NCBI GenBank assembly: GCA_963971575.1
Contig: OZ020611.1
Span: forward strand, 61,971,381-62,035,380
DNA from: Liopterus haemorrhoidalis
Taxonomy: Eukaryota; Arthropoda; Insecta; Coleoptera; Dytiscidae
Length of the DNA stretch: 64,000 nucleotides
Direction of reading: 5' to 3'
Shown here: positions 1 through 10,817 of the stretch, in pieces
Numbering within the stretch: the stretch's first letter is position 1
Layout: every line of letters starts with the position of its first letter
Translations under genes and position numbers: made by a program
Notes under the pieces: generated by a model
What the model saw: only the letters and a program-made list of their open reading frames with translations
Database searches by the model: none
What the model was told of the DNA's origin: nothing

Positions 1-115
1 ATTGCGTATGTAATTAGTGAGGGTGGGGGGGGGGGCGCCAAATAATTTTACGCACCAGGCGCCAATTTATGTTGTTGCGGCACTGAATCTATTATAGACT
101 TTAATGATAAGCTAA

Positions 116-275
116 TCAGACCAATTCTGTAACTCAGTTACTATGATCATAGGAACTAAATCTGTCACTATGAGCAAGGTCAGTTACTATCATGAATGAA
201 AGTCATTATACTTTTTATAATATTTTATCTTGTAGTAACGTTACTACACAGTAAATTTTTACAGAATTGATCTGA
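116..275. mobile_element. Short MITE, copy 1
   Basis: A 160-bp element whose ends are inverted repeats (left TCAGACCAATTCTGTAA, right end its near reverse complement with one or two changes). A second copy lies in the opposite orientation at 10214-10366. The interior includes the palindrome GTAGTAACGTTACTAC. It has no coding capacity. I could not define a target duplication, so the superfamily is unassigned. Confidence 0.6.
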
Positions 276-723
276 ATGGATCTATCGCACTAATCAAATA
301 TTAGATACAATTAGAGTTGTACCAGATCACATAAATGCCCGATCCAGGGATGATACGGACAAATACGGATATGGATTATCTTGCATTCAAGTAGAAAAAC
401 TTAAGTGAATTATGAAATTTTACACATTTAAGGAATTTGTAGTTATTTAATAAGTGTAAGAAGCCAACATAATACTGCATGTCTAGGAATATTTGTTCTA
501 TAATCACATCAAAATCAACAGTTTTTTGATAATTCTTTTTTTATTCGCTATTTGAGTACCTACTAAGAGCTTCCATTTAATTTTCTTCAACAATAAAATA
601 TATTTTTTTTTTAACATTTTAAGGTTTTATTTCTCTTTGATACCTTGAAAACAAAAAACTAAAGTAAATCAAACAATGTTTAATCACGACGTATAATAGT
701 AGACTATTGAACATGGCATTACA
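276..723. other. Unassigned, with a decayed repeat copy
   Basis: Mostly AT-rich sequence without a supportable gene. About 405-600 is a decayed copy of the repeat family seen at 49793: both share a palindromic 'GAATTTTCACACATTT'-like start, 'TTTAATAAGTGTAAGAAG' and 'ATAATCACATCAAAATCAAC'. Confidence 0.45.
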
Positions 724-1299
724 GTGTAGAGCAGTGTTTTTTAACTGAAAACGTATCGCGGACCAGTTAAATATTTAATTTTCTACCGCGGTCCCCTAAA
801 AATAAATGTACTATTAAATAAATCGTATATGTAAACTCTACTTAGTACCTTAGTAATAAAAAATTGATGTGAAGTGTGAATTTTCACACATTTCAGGGTT
901 TTGCAGGTATTTAGTAAGTGAATGATAATTATTTGGGGTGCCAAAACAAATTTTATGACAAAATATTTTTTTATGAATTTTAATTCGAATGCCTATTACC
1001 ATTATTTAAGTTTTTAAAGATGTGCAGTATTTTTTTTTTATATATCAAGGTTCATTAAGATTTTGAAAATTGCGCCTATGGCTTCCATTGGTTGTTTTTA
1101 GTCATAGCTCCTCCCCTTTGATTTCGTGTACATTCAAATATATAATTAAATTATAATTTCAACAATTTCCACTGGTTATTAAATTTACGCTATTAAAAAT
1201 TAAATGCAACAATTGCCAAAATATAATTAAAATTTTGAAAAAATAATTTAAACAATATAAAAATGCAAAAAATAAATAAAAAATAATATTGTCTCCTCA

Positions 1300-1368
1300 C
1301 GTAGGACTGGAACATGAGTCCGATTACGAATTCTTGGACAGAACGCAAGTATCTTAGCCACAGCACCA
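1300..1368 (-). repeat. tRNA-like segment inside repeat copy A
   Basis: On the minus strand this reads like a decayed tRNA: an A-box-like GTGGCTAAGATACTTGCG followed about 35 bases later by a B-box-like ATGTTCCAGTCC. The arms do not close into a full cloverleaf, so it is not a functional tRNA gene. It sits where copy B (31985-32045) has a different tRNA-like sequence. Confidence 0.4.
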
Positions 1369-1853
1369 AGAAACACGTTACTGTTTAGCGTATTATATAA
1401 CTATAAGTTGTCAACATTATTAGCAAAAAAACACAAAAAATGCTTTTTTTTCCAAAAACATAATCTGATCAAAAATTCCTGTTGAACTATTCCGGTTCAC
1501 ACCAATGTACATTACTTAGAATTTTTTCAGATTTTTAGTTTAAACCATCTGGGCTACAGGGTGTGGGACAAAATTTTTTTTGCACAATATTGGCAAAAAT
1601 TGCTTCAAAATAATTTATTTTGGAAAAATAAAAATTTGATCGTTAATCCACGTACCAAGGGCTTTCATTTGATACCCTACTCAGAATTAAAAAAAAATAT
1701 TTTTTTTTTCGATGAGCACATATTTGTTTATATTTTTAGGGGGATATGTTTTTTAGATGTTTTGGTATTTTTCCTATGTGCGGGTCAACGAGTTGTATAA
1801 GCATGCCAAATTTCAACTCTCTAGGTTTAGCCGTTCGGCTACAATTTTTACCG

Positions 1854-1854
1854 A

Positions 1855-1912
<58 letters not shown>

Positions 1913-1913
1913 G
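1854..1913. repeat. (CAGA)n microsatellite
   Basis: About fifteen uninterrupted CAGA units follow the motif TTTTTACCGAA. The same microsatellite, in shorter or mixed form, occupies the same place in the copies at 3148-3200 and 32519-32540, so it belongs to the repeat rather than arising independently. Confidence 0.95.
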
Positions 1914-2133
1914 ACAAAATGACGGTATAAGGGTTTTTTGGTCATACCTACAAAACCCTAAAAATTACTGAAAAATTAACAAAATACACAGAAAATGAAC
2001 AAAAGATAGTAAAAAAATCAACAAAACATCTCAAAAATAATAAATTATAAGCCTTTCGCACTAAAATTTTGCTAAGGACCACCAGTGGTCCGCGGACCAC
2101 CTGTTGAGAAACACTGGTGTAGAGTGTACTATG

Positions 2134-2172
2134 CCGAGTACTTATGTGTAGAGTCTACACATAAGTACTCGG
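2134..2172. repeat. Perfect 39-bp palindrome
   Basis: Two perfect 19-bp arms (CCGAGTACTTATGTGTAGA and its reverse complement) flank a single central G. It starts 10 bases after the target duplication of the upstream hAT MITE, and the arms again contain GTGTAGAG. Its function is unknown. Confidence 0.85.
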
Positions 2173-2805
2173 TTCTCAGCTGTTAATTATATTTTTAATT
2201 TCAAAAAGACAACTAAGCCATAAATTAGCCATGATTTACAAAAATAATTAATTTTGTCAAAAACACAAAAATTGTAATATTTTCCAAAAACGAAATCTGG
2301 GTTAAAGGGTGCGTGATAGTCATTATTTTAGAACTTTTTGGAAAAACTTTAGTTTACATCTAGTTTTAAGACTTTTATGCAACCGGGAATAAGTGATGTT
2401 ATTGTACCGTACGTACCTACCTTAGACCGGCCCTGTGAATATGGATTAAGGGAAAATCCGAAAAGGCCGATGGGGTGAAATAAACCAGATGTTGCTCACA
2501 AAAAATTTTAGATGGGGTTTTAAAATCGGTGGACTTTGATGTTCGATCCTTTAAGGGGTTTGTTTATGTAGTCAAGCCGGCAAAAAATCTGTACGTAAAT
2601 ATTTACGAAATTCAATAACAACACGTTTTAAAAAAATCCTAATTGGGTAATTGACAACCTCTAGTCAAATATTTATTTTTCTTATATTTTCTCTTATTTT
2701 TTATAATGAATATATAAAATACAGACTTTAGATGTAAGCTTATGTAGACGGCTGTTTAGTGAATGAATTTCAGATGCATAGGTACTTATTGCTCAAATTC
2801 GGGCA
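2173..2805. other. No recognisable feature
   Basis: AT-rich sequence with no gene or complete element. The motif CCTTAGACCGGCCCTG near 2415-2430 looks like a lone hAT-type end, but I found no partner end or target duplication. Confidence 0.5.
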
Positions 2806-3251
2806 CTGGTTCTAATTTTTTTCAGATTTTTAGTTTAAACCATCTAGGCTACAGGGTGTAGGACAATTTTTTTTTGGTACAATTTTGGCAAAAATCGCAA
2901 CTAAATAATTTATTTGACAAAAATACAATTTTGATCGTTAATCCACGTACTAAGGGCTTTCAATTGATACCCTACTCAGAATTTAAAAAAAATATGTTTT
3001 TTTGCGATGAGCACATATTTGATTATATTTTTAGGAGAATATGTTTTTAGATGTTTTAGTATTTTTCTATGTGCGGGTCAAAGAGTTGTATAAGCATGCC
3101 ACATTTAGACTCTCTAAGTTTAGCCGTTTGGCTGCAATTTTTACCGAACAGACAGACAAACAGACAGACAAACAGACAGACAAACAGACAAACAGACAGA
3201 CCCAAAATGACGGTATAAGGGTTTTTTGGTAATACCTACAAAACCCTAAAA
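2806..3251. repeat. Partial copy of the 1.1-kb repeat
   Basis: Matches the right-hand ~450 bases of copy A, from TTTTTTCAGATTTTTAGTTT through ATACCTACAAAACCCTAAAAA. It contains a mixed CAGACAGA/CAAACAGA microsatellite at about 3148-3200. The left half of the repeat is absent. Confidence 0.75.
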
Positions 3252-3337
3252 ATGATTAAAACTATTATGCTATGCTGTAAATTATCATTTATTCTTTTGT
3301 TGTTTAATGATTGTCCTTTTTTACCATACTACTTTAA

Positions 3338-5001
3338 GGCTGCGTATAGCCCCCGGAGGTTACTAGTTTCTTATACAAAACTAACAATCTGAAATAAAAT
3401 TAGTATCAACCTATATATCAAATTTTGCTCCGAATTTGTATCTATTTAATATGATAGTTTTAATTGTAGAAACATTTATACAAGGTGTCTCAAAAGAAAT
3501 TTTATATTTATTTAGCTTACTGCGTGAACGCAACGTATCCGAGGGGCGCGGGGGTTATGTCAATCGGTAGCCTGGCTCTTGGGAATTTAGTCGCTATGGA
3601 GCGTTTCTCGGGAGCAGACCGCGCGTTATGCGTGCGAGAGTTTTACAAAAACGGTGATTCGGCGACTGTAGCGAGTAGAAAATTCTGCAGTATTTGAGGT
3701 TTTCGCCACTTAAATGATGCGCCAAGCATTCCTCTCATTCGACATTGGGTTAAAAAGTTTGAAGAGACTGGTACAACGCTGGATAAATCAAAATCCGGGC
3801 GACCTAGGTCATCAAGAATGGTAGAAAACGTGGAGAATGTTAATCAGTCTGTTCGTGACGACCCGAACCTTTCAATTCGGAAGCGAGCAAGTGCTTTAAA
3901 TGTGCATAGATCATCATTACATCGCATTATGCACAAAGACCTAAAGCTGCACCCCTACAAAATTCAATTGGTGCAAGAATTAAAGCCCCAAGATGCCAGT
4001 CAGAGGCTTAATTCTCAGGCAAATTGATCTCCCGGAGAGGTGACATAAATTGGCCTCCACGCAGTCCAGATTTAACCCCTATGGACTTTTTCCTATGAGG
4101 TTATCTTAAATCTAAAGTTTACGCCAATAAACCGACTTCACTGGCGCATTTGAAAAAAAATATCCGTCACGAAATGGCAGCCATCCCTGAGTCCACCTGC
4201 CGAGACGTCATAAGTAATTTTACTGTTCGATTAAATGAGTGCCGAGAACGCGAGGGTCTACATTTAGACGATATTATTTTTAAGAAATAAATCCCCAAAA
4301 AGTGTATTTTAATAATTAATAAACATTGTTTCTATATACGGCTTACTTTTTTTTTAATCGATCCACTAAATATAAAATTTCTTTTGAGACACCTTAGTAA
4401 AAATATTATCGCTCTATAACTTAAAAATATTGTTCTGTAATTTTTTAAATCTATTTGTGGGTTTCGAATAACTTTTATATTTATATAGTTTTGTGTAGAA
4501 ATGTTCAAATAATACGTCAATTTTTTTTCCGACTTGATTACTTATAGTTTAGAACCTTCGTCGAAAAATATTATACTTTAAGATAATAGAATGCCACTTG
4601 GTACACGTATTGTTCACGAGAAATAAATCATTTTTACCTGTAACACAAATTTAGAAAACAACGGCAAATTCAAGAAGGCGGCAAAAATAGATTACCAAGT
4701 ACAATAACTATAAGTAATTTTCACAGTACAACGAAATAGTTAAAATCATATTTGTAGAATAAAGCTTTAGATACAATTTGCCGCATCGTACGCAAATATG
4801 CGTCGATTGGTTTACAAGATGGCGTCTATAATGCAATTTGCTTATTTACAACTACCTAACAGTTTTTTCTACAATTAAAAATATCCTATTAGATAGATAA
4901 AAATTTGCTGCAAATTTTGATATATAGATTGTTATTAATTTTATTTCCAATTATTAGTTTTGTATAAGAAACTATTGAGGACTATAGGGTTGTGCGCCGC
5001 C
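3338..5001. mobile_element. TTAA-flanked long-TIR element interrupted by a DD41D relic
   Basis: TTAA stands at 3334-3337 and 5002-5005. The ends are long inverted repeats of roughly 130 bp, starting GGCTGCGTATAGCCC on the left and GGCGGCGCACAACCC on the right. A second copy in the other orientation is at 55173-55924 and is 752 bp. Removing the nested transposon at 3481-4396 leaves about 748 bp, which agrees with that copy. TTAA targets point to piggyBac-type mobilisation (family knowledge). It encodes no transposase. Confidence 0.8.
3481..4396 (+). pseudogene. DD41D (rosa-like) Tc1/mariner relic, internally deleted
   Basis: Perfect 25-bp inverted ends (AAGGTGTCTCAAAAGAAATT and on) lie at 3482-3506 and 4371-4395. 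The plus strand encodes transposase pieces. A helix-turn-helix region at 3818-4027 contains RASALNVHRSSLHRIMHKDL and LKLHPYKIQLVQELKP. A C-terminal piece at about 4037-4290 contains NWPPRSPDLTPMDFFL with one stop, and ends in DDIIFKK. The central part with the first two catalytic aspartates is deleted. The family is the same as at 23177-24428, but the TIRs differ. It is dead and nested inside the TTAA element. Confidence 0.85.
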
Positions 5002-5005
5002 TTAA

Positions 5006-5421
5006 CTTCACGATGGCTTTTTACATTTTATAGAAATATAGGTATTATGTGATATAAACAAACATTATATAACAGTCTAACGAAGGTAAGCTTTTATGAA
5101 GGAGACAACCCGGATCCGCGGTAACTGAGTTATGATGATACAGTCGACCTTCATTAATTCTGAATTTCTGAATCCACAAGATTTTTTAGAATCGTGATAT
5201 TTAAATATTTTTAATCAGGATTATTTATTGTTATAACATAAAAATAACATAAAGATGGTACGCTTGACAAATTATAGATACCCTACAGACAAACAAAATA
5301 GGACAGTAGGTACATAGTTTCAAAAGTTGTGCTGGATGGCGGATAGCATTGAAAGTTTGAAGGAAGAATTGTGTTTCACATTATAGGTATTATTTTAACG
5401 TCAATACTGGTCAAAAATTAT
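5006..5421. other. No recognisable feature
   Basis: AT-rich spacer between the TTAA element and the next inverted-repeat element. No frame or repeat is supportable. Confidence 0.5.
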
Positions 5422-6140
5422 TATAGGGAAATCGGCGAAACAGTGCAGTTGCGTCACTTGAAACGTCATAAAAAAATGTGACGTCAGGTTTAGTACGTTT
5501 ACATTCATCTATTTAACGAATGTAATATTTGTACGCTGTCACTTGTATTGAAATGAAATGAAAATATAAGAATAAGAACTGAATAGAAACAAATAAATTA
5601 TTCTAATAGGCAAAATAGTCCTACAAAAGACTGATGTGATCCAAAAATATGATCAAAGAAAATAAAATAAATATAAGTTGAATATAACCTAAAAACTGCA
5701 TAGTTTTTACACACAAAATCAAATAAGACAATCTATAAGAAAATATATAACTAAACTCAAAACTGCTAAATGAACAACAAACTAAATAAAAAAGGTTTTT
5801 ATAAATTACTATAAGTTAGATATTTGAAGTCAGTATCAAATCACAACAGATGTATTATTAAATGACAAATGTAAACATCGTTTTATTCAGGGATACCAAT
5901 ACAAATTTCCCTATATTAAATACACACTTTTAAAATTTGTAAATCTTCAAAATGATTATCGAACACAAACTAAATATGACTTCAAAAGGTATGTTTTAGT
6001 AAAATAAAAGAGTGAAGAGCAATATTAGTCTATTATTCACATGCAAAAAAAATCGATTTGGTTATTTTTTCGCCACTAAGTTTGTCATTGAAGTTATGAC
6101 GCAAAATGACGAACTGCGCTGTTTAAGCGACTGAGCTATA
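5422..6140. mobile_element. 719-bp element with imperfect TIRs
   Basis: The first ~49 and last ~49 bases are inverted repeats, with roughly three quarters of positions matching. Both start TATAG and share AAACAG, GCAGTT and CGTCATAA in order. There is no coding frame and no clear target duplication. It is probably a MITE of unknown superfamily; decay of the arms suggests age. Confidence 0.5.
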
Positions 6141-6194
6141 GTACCTAGAAGAAAAGTTCAACAGACTTTACTGAATCTAATTAAAACTCTTTTA

Positions 6195-6535
6195 CAATGG
6201 CGCACACAGATTTTTGGCTTGGGGGGGTCCAATTATAGACATAATTTTTATAAAGAAATATTATATATTTAAAACTTATTATAAACAATAACAATGATTA
6301 TGAAATTTATTGTAATATTATTGACCCCCCCCCCCTTGTGTGCGACCAGGGCCGGCTCAGAGGTCGGGACTTCGGTGATTTTTCCCGAGGCCCCGCCCTT
6401 ATAGGGGCCCCGCGCTTTCATATTTCTAACAATTATTAGTAGCTAAGGCAACTTTTTGACACCCAAATGCAACGTTTTTTACAAGGTTTTCCCGAGGCCC
6501 CGCAAAACCCACAGCCGGCACTGTGTGCGCCAGTG
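6195..6535. mobile_element. hAT-type MITE with nested MITE
   Basis: The left end CAATGGCGCACACA and the right end, read inward as CACTGGCGCACACA, form the TIR. The exact 8-bp duplication CTCTTTTA is at 6187-6194 and 6536-6543. G-runs and C-runs follow each end. A second MITE (6347-6523) interrupts the right TIR, and the ends match only when it is skipped. Confidence 0.85.
6347..6523. mobile_element. 177-bp GC-rich MITE nested in the previous one
   Basis: The ends CAGGGCCGGC and, read inward, CAGTGCCGGC are hAT-like. The flanks TGTGCGAC (6339-6346) and TGTGCGCC (6524-6531) match at 7 of 8 bases. The body is unusually GC-rich for this window, with repeated CCCGAGGCCCCGC. Confidence 0.75.
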
Positions 6536-6543
6536 CTCTTTTA

Positions 6544-7293
6544 TGATTTAATACTGAAAAATGAAAAATGTAAATATAATGCAGTGAGTAAAACACATTA
6601 CAACACATTACCAAAAATTACCGCCCGAGTTTGGTCATTCATATCAGCGCCACTAGGTGACAACTTATTTGTGTAAATTTAAAATTGGTTCAAAATATTT
6701 TGGTAAAAATTACAAATTGATACATTTAATAGTTTGCACCTTTGAAATTGTATGTCATGTTGGTATTAAAACATGGTAAAAAATTTCGCTTTCTTAAAAT
6801 GTCTTTCAATTTGATATATGTCATAAAGATAAATGATATCTTAGTTATAATGATCATAACCAACAAATCTGAAGTAGGTTTTACAGAGTAAGGAATATTT
6901 TTAAATGACAAATTTACATTTAAAAGTCAGTACTACACTATAAAAGTAACCAAAATAACCAGATCTTGTTTGACCTTACAAATGTGAACGCAATATATTA
7001 AAGCGGGCAAACAATTAAATTTTACTGTGTAATAGTTTCTCACGATTTATTTCAAACTGATTTGAGATATAGTGTAAGTACGCATTTTTCCGTGTGTGTA
7101 TTTTTCCGTGTGCTCTTTTTTCCGTGTGTTTACTTTTCATGTGCGCTTTTTTCCGTGTGCGTATTTTTATATTATATAAGAAATTGGAAAATTTATTTTA
7201 ATAAATATATTTTAAATTTAACGTCTCATATTATTTTTAGTTTTAACATTATAAATGTAATGCACTAAGAATTTCGCGTTGTCGTTCTAGAGT
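6544..7293. other. Unassigned; short minisatellite at 7079-7168
   Basis: No gene. About 6725-6767 shares a ~43-bp block (with a few mismatches, inverted) with 57404-57446. At 7079-7168 the motif TTTTTTCCGTGTGCG recurs five or six times with a 15-18 bp spacing, forming a degenerate minisatellite. Confidence 0.55.
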
Positions 7294-7301
7294 CACTAGA
7301 C

Positions 7302-8568
7302 CAGTGTTTCTCAACAGGTGGTCCGCAGACAAATTTTAGTGGTCCGCGAAAGTTTTTGTATATGTTTTTTGCAGTTATTTTGTTATTATTATGCACATAT
7401 TTTATGTAATAGTTTATTTTCTGTAACCTTTCTGTGATTTTCTACAAATAAAATAAATATATTTAATAGCACATTAAATACGAGGTCTGTTCAAAAAGTA
7501 TCGCGAATTTTGAATTTCCGCGGGTTAACTATATTCGATTTTCGATTTTTTTGTGGCGTTATGTTGGTACTCATGTCTCTCACTTATGCCGACAAGTTCG
7601 GCCATTTTGAATGTTCAGTTAATTTTTGACAGTTGCTTTGCTTGCACGTGTTTTGGCTCGTCTTCGATTTATGCCTATACCAAAAAATGGATCAAATTAT
7701 TTATTTTACATCGGCCTTTATTTCTGCAACAATTCGGCTAATCGCCGAAAAAATTGATCAAAGAATCTGTATCAAATTTTGTGTGAAAAACAAAATTAAG
7801 TGCGCGGACGCATTCCGAATGTTGACTGTGCATATGGTGAAGCTACCTTGGACCGAAGCAACCTTTATCGGTGGTACAAAATGTTTTCAGAGGGCCGAGA
7901 AGATGTGAACGACGAAGAGCGTGCCGGACGCCCGAGCACGTCAATAACAGACGAAAACATTGATGAAGTGAAGAAAATAGTATTGGCCAATCGTCGAATC
8001 ACCGTTAGAGAAGTTGCTGAGGACCTAAACATATCGATTGGCTCATACCATTCGATTTTTACCAATGATTTGGGCATGAGACGGGTCTCATGCACGGGCC
8101 CTCACACATCGTAGCTTGTGCTCGAATTTTTGGCCAAAAACAACACACTAATAATGCCGCAGCCACCGTATTCCCCAGATCTGGCCTCCTGTGATTTTTT
8201 CTTGTTCCCGCAACTGAAGAGGCCCATAAAAGGACGACGCTACGCTACAAGTGAGGAGATAAAGACGGCATCGTAGGAGGAGCTGAACAAGATCACAAAA
8301 AATGATTTTTTCAAGTGCTTCGAGGATTGGAAAAAAAGTTGGCACAAGTGTATAATATCTGGTGCGGATTACTTTGAAGGGGACAAAATAGATATTCATG
8401 AATAAATAAATAATTTTTGATAAAACACAAAATTCGCGATACTTTTTGATCAGACCTCGTATATTTGTTTTCTTGCAAAAAAATGAACCAACAATTATTA
8501 TTAGTGGTCCGCGTTAGAAAATTATGTATTTTACTGGTCTGCGGCGCGTTTTTGGTTGAGAAACACTG
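7302..8568. mobile_element. hAT-type MITE interrupted by a mariner
   Basis: CAGTGTTTCTCAACAGGTGG on the left and GGTTGAGAAACACTG on the right are the TIR of the family also seen at 732-2116 and 47620-47916. The exact duplication CACTAGAC is at 7294-7301 and 8569-8576. A mariner relic occupies 7481-8459. The target sequence occurs uninterrupted at about 8834-8880, which is a natural empty site. Confidence 0.93.
7481..8459 (+). pseudogene. mariner (DD34D) relic, internally deleted
   Basis: The 32-bp TIRs (CGAGGTCTGTTCAAAAAGTA and on) match at 31 of 32 bases and are flanked by TA at 7479-7480 and 8460-8461. The transposase is on the plus strand. The N-terminal DNA-binding region spans about 7686-8090, with a frameshift near 7800-7850, and contains SNLYRWYKMFSEGRED and RPSTSITDENIDEVKK. 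After a large deletion the C-terminus resumes at about 8115-8405, with PQPPYSPDLASCDFFLFP (the third catalytic Asp) and a terminal FEGDKIDIHE. The segment with the first two Asp residues is missing, so it cannot be autonomous. Confidence 0.93.
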
Positions 8569-8576
8569 CACTAGAC

Positions 8577-8690
8577 TACGAAGGCATGTGATTGAGTATA
8601 TGACATTAGTGTTGACATGTTGTGACTCCATATCACGTACAGTTTGTACCTATCTACGGACCTAGATTCCAAATAAATTTAAAATTCACA
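8577..8690. repeat. SINE-like host sequence around the empty/filled site
   Basis: Sequence to the right of the hAT MITE continues the repeat that begins at about 7267 (AAGAATTTCGCGTT) and includes GAAGGCATGTGATTGAGTAT. The same order is found without the MITE at 8834-8900. Confidence 0.6.
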
Positions 8691-8799
8691 CTGTCTCATG
8701 TGTTTACACAAATAAATATAAGTACATAGTTGTTCAGTGCGATTCATGACTACATCGCAAAGCGATAGTACATATATTATGTAGAAAATAAGTATAAAA

Positions 8800-8872
8800 A
8801 TACTGCCTGACCGGAAATCGAGCCCGTCAACCTAAGAATTTCGCGTTCTCATTCTAAAGTCACTAGACTAGG
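8800..8872 (-). repeat. tRNA-derived SINE-like segment
   Basis: On the minus strand an A-box-like stretch near TAGTCTAGTGACTTTAG is followed by GACGGGCTCGATTTCCGG, close to the tRNA B box (GGTTCGANTCC type). Acceptor arms do not pair well, so I call it a tRNA-derived repeat, not a tRNA gene. A second, interrupted copy surrounds 7302-8568. Confidence 0.5.
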
Positions 8873-8937
8873 AAGGCATGTGATTGAGTATATGATATTA
8901 TGTCAACACTAATATCATATACTCAATCACATGCCTT
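8873..8937. repeat. Perfect 28-bp inverted repeat with 9-nt loop
   Basis: Arm 8873-8900 (AAGGCATGTGATTGAGTATA and on) is the exact reverse complement of 8910-8937; the loop is TGTCAACAC. In the related sequence at 8578-8620 the same arm runs on into GTGTTGACAT, which is the reverse complement of loop-side sequence here. The hairpin therefore looks like an inverted duplication made by template switching. Confidence 0.9.
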
Positions 8938-8940
8938 ACT

Positions 8941-10213
8941 TGGAACTATGCATTATTATTAAATCGTAAATTTTAAATAAGTATTGAACTCTATTGAAAC
9001 GAATTATTGATTTTATTGTTCTTCTTTGTTCTCCGATAGATTTTTTCTAATTTCTAAGTTTTGTCTACGGTTCATTATGTAATTCCAGTTCATGCATAAT
9101 AAATTGGAGCATATTTGCATTCATGAAGCACGATTTAAAATTGGTTTAGAAAATTTGACCTTGAAATCGCACTGTATTGTACTATAATAACAGTATTGTG
9201 CTATGACGTTATAATTTAATGTGTTTGAATGTTACTTTTATTAAATAAATTTTATGCATTAAACTAACATAAATAACTTGTGAATAATAACAGATAATAA
9301 TAAAAATCTAAGTAGGTATGTAAATTACATTTCATGTTGCAGGATGCATTTTCACAGCATATTGCTGGGTTTCCCAATATTTTTACTCCCGTGGCACATA
9401 TTCCAAAGAAGAAAAATTTCGCAGCACACCTACGTTGTCGTAGAACAGGAGTTCTTAAACTTTTTAAAAGTTTTAAATTATAATACGTTTAACTCATACA
9501 AACATTTCTTGGTCAATTATTGGTCAAAATAGATGTTATTATATGTCCCCATGTGAGACGGAGAGATGGTGAAACGGAGAAACGGGAGACGGCAAAACGA
9601 GAAAACGAAGAGTGTGTGAGAGAGAATTTGAAACAATAAAATTCTAAAATAGTATCAAAAGAAATCAGAAATTTCTCATAATACTAGATTACTATAAATA
9701 TTACTTAGCAATTATAAAATTATTAAATAAAACTTTCTTACATACTAAAATCAATGAGTTCCACTATAACAAAATATTACAAAATCTTATAAATAATTTA
9801 CAAATACTTTCACACTTTTCATTTCACAAATTAATATTTCATGGTTATACGTAAACAAACGATCCGCAGCAAAAAATGAAGTGTTTAAAAGGTTAAGCGT
9901 AAAAGCACCCTTGTAGGGCCCCTCGGTAACATAACCTGTCTTGAGACGCGGCACTGCAGAGGGGAACACTGGTAACACTATATGGACACCCCCTAGACCG
10001 ACCCGAACACCTGTTGAACACAACAAAAATATTTAACACATTAGCATTACAATGAGATTGACGTATTAGTGAATGCTACAAAGTAATGTGAATGGTTTGA
10101 TTATAAAAGGGAGGAATACAGTAGAACCTGCTTAATATCTCTGCAGCAAAAAATAGGTGAATCTTTTAGTATTTTGTTTTTTAGTGGATGTGTTATATAA
10201 CGGCAGTTTATAT
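8941..10213. other. No gene; scattered hAT-like ends
   Basis: Mostly AT-rich. CTGGGTTTCCCAATATTTTT near 9366 and CAGGAGTTCTTAAACTTTTT near 9447 resemble hAT terminal sequences, but they do not form a pair with target duplications. A purine-rich stretch with repeated GAGACGG/GAAAC units lies at about 9552-9620. Confidence 0.5.
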
Positions 10214-10366
10214 TCAGATAAATTCTGTAAAAATTTACAGTGTAGTAATGTTACTACAAGATAAAATATTATAAAAAGTATAATGTCTTTCATTCATGAC
10301 ACTAACAGACCTTGCTCATAGAGACACTATTTTCATAGTTTCAACTGAGTTACAGAATTGGTCTGA
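10214..10366. mobile_element. Short MITE, copy 2 (inverted)
   Basis: A reverse-orientation copy of the 116-275 element with the same TIRs and interior order (TTACAGTGTAGTAATGTTAC, then TATTATAAAAAGTATAATG). No coding capacity. Confidence 0.65.
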
Positions 10367-10607
10367 TTATCAGTTAAAATGTCCTGAAACTACTGTAACA
10401 GGGTTATTCTGAACAAAATGCGTTAACTGCAAATAGGCTGTAAATCTTGAAGGGAAAAATATGACGAGTGTTTAAAACAGTAGGGTTTCCAACATTGCGC
10501 CGATGCTGATCCGTAGAAAAATAATTATGGGGGGAGGATTAAAATGAAATATTATTATATTTACTTACTTACTTAATCCTAAGCCTTTCTACCTTTTGGT
10601 GTAAGGC

Positions 10608-10801
10608 AGGCATGTGCAACTTCCAAAAGAACGAGGGCCGGATAGCGATCTGAAATACATCCGCGGGCCAGAACTTTTTAAGGACCTTTTTTTGAGAATC
10701 GTCAGTTTTTTTAAAATAACTTCACTGAAATTGTTTTTTTTTCTGGTACTTTTCACTTGTCGGTGGTTTCCTTAATTTGCCTCAGCTTGTGATTTATTGT
10801 A
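10608..10801. repeat. hAT-like left end without partner
   Basis: CAGGCATGTGCAACTTCC followed by GAGGGCCGGATAGCG and CGCGGGCCAGAAC is typical of the left part of hAT-type elements in insects (family knowledge). No matching right end or 8-bp duplication is seen; the LINE insertion at 10818 may have split it. Confidence 0.35.
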
Positions 10802-10817
10802 CTGGACCATTCTTGTT

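Larger units (their letters stand above)
861..1965. repeat. Dispersed 1.1-kb repeat, copy A
   Basis: It begins with the palindromic block GTGTGAATTTTCACAC and CAGGGTTTTGCAGGTAT, and ends with ATACCTACAAAACCCTAAAAA read inward, so the ends are weak inverted repeats. Copy B at 31532-32595 is colinear over its whole length. Partial copies lie at 2806-3251, 48170-48430 and 49793-51512. The copy carries a tRNA-like segment on the minus strand at about 1300-1368 and a CAGA microsatellite near its right end. No coding frame is convincing. Confidence 0.75.
732..2116. mobile_element. hAT-type MITE interrupted by a 1.1-kb repeat
   Basis: The left end CAGTGTTTTTTAACTG and the right end GTTGAGAAACACTG form the terminal inverted repeat of a hAT-type MITE. 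The exact 8-bp duplication GTGTAGAG sits at 724-731 and 2117-2124. The interior matches the uninterrupted 297-bp copy at 47620-47916, except that about 861-1965 is an inserted repeat. There is no transposase frame, so it is non-autonomous. The terminal sequence and TA-centred target site resemble the Buster group of hAT elements (inference). Confidence 0.88.

Noticed and set aside
1854..1913. Regular CAGA repeats resembling a CRISPR-like array
   Set aside because: Simple 4-bp microsatellite without spacers, in a eukaryotic repeat.
10119..10145. pogo-like terminus TACAGTAGAACCTGCTTAATA
   Set aside because: Single end only; no inverted partner within a plausible distance.
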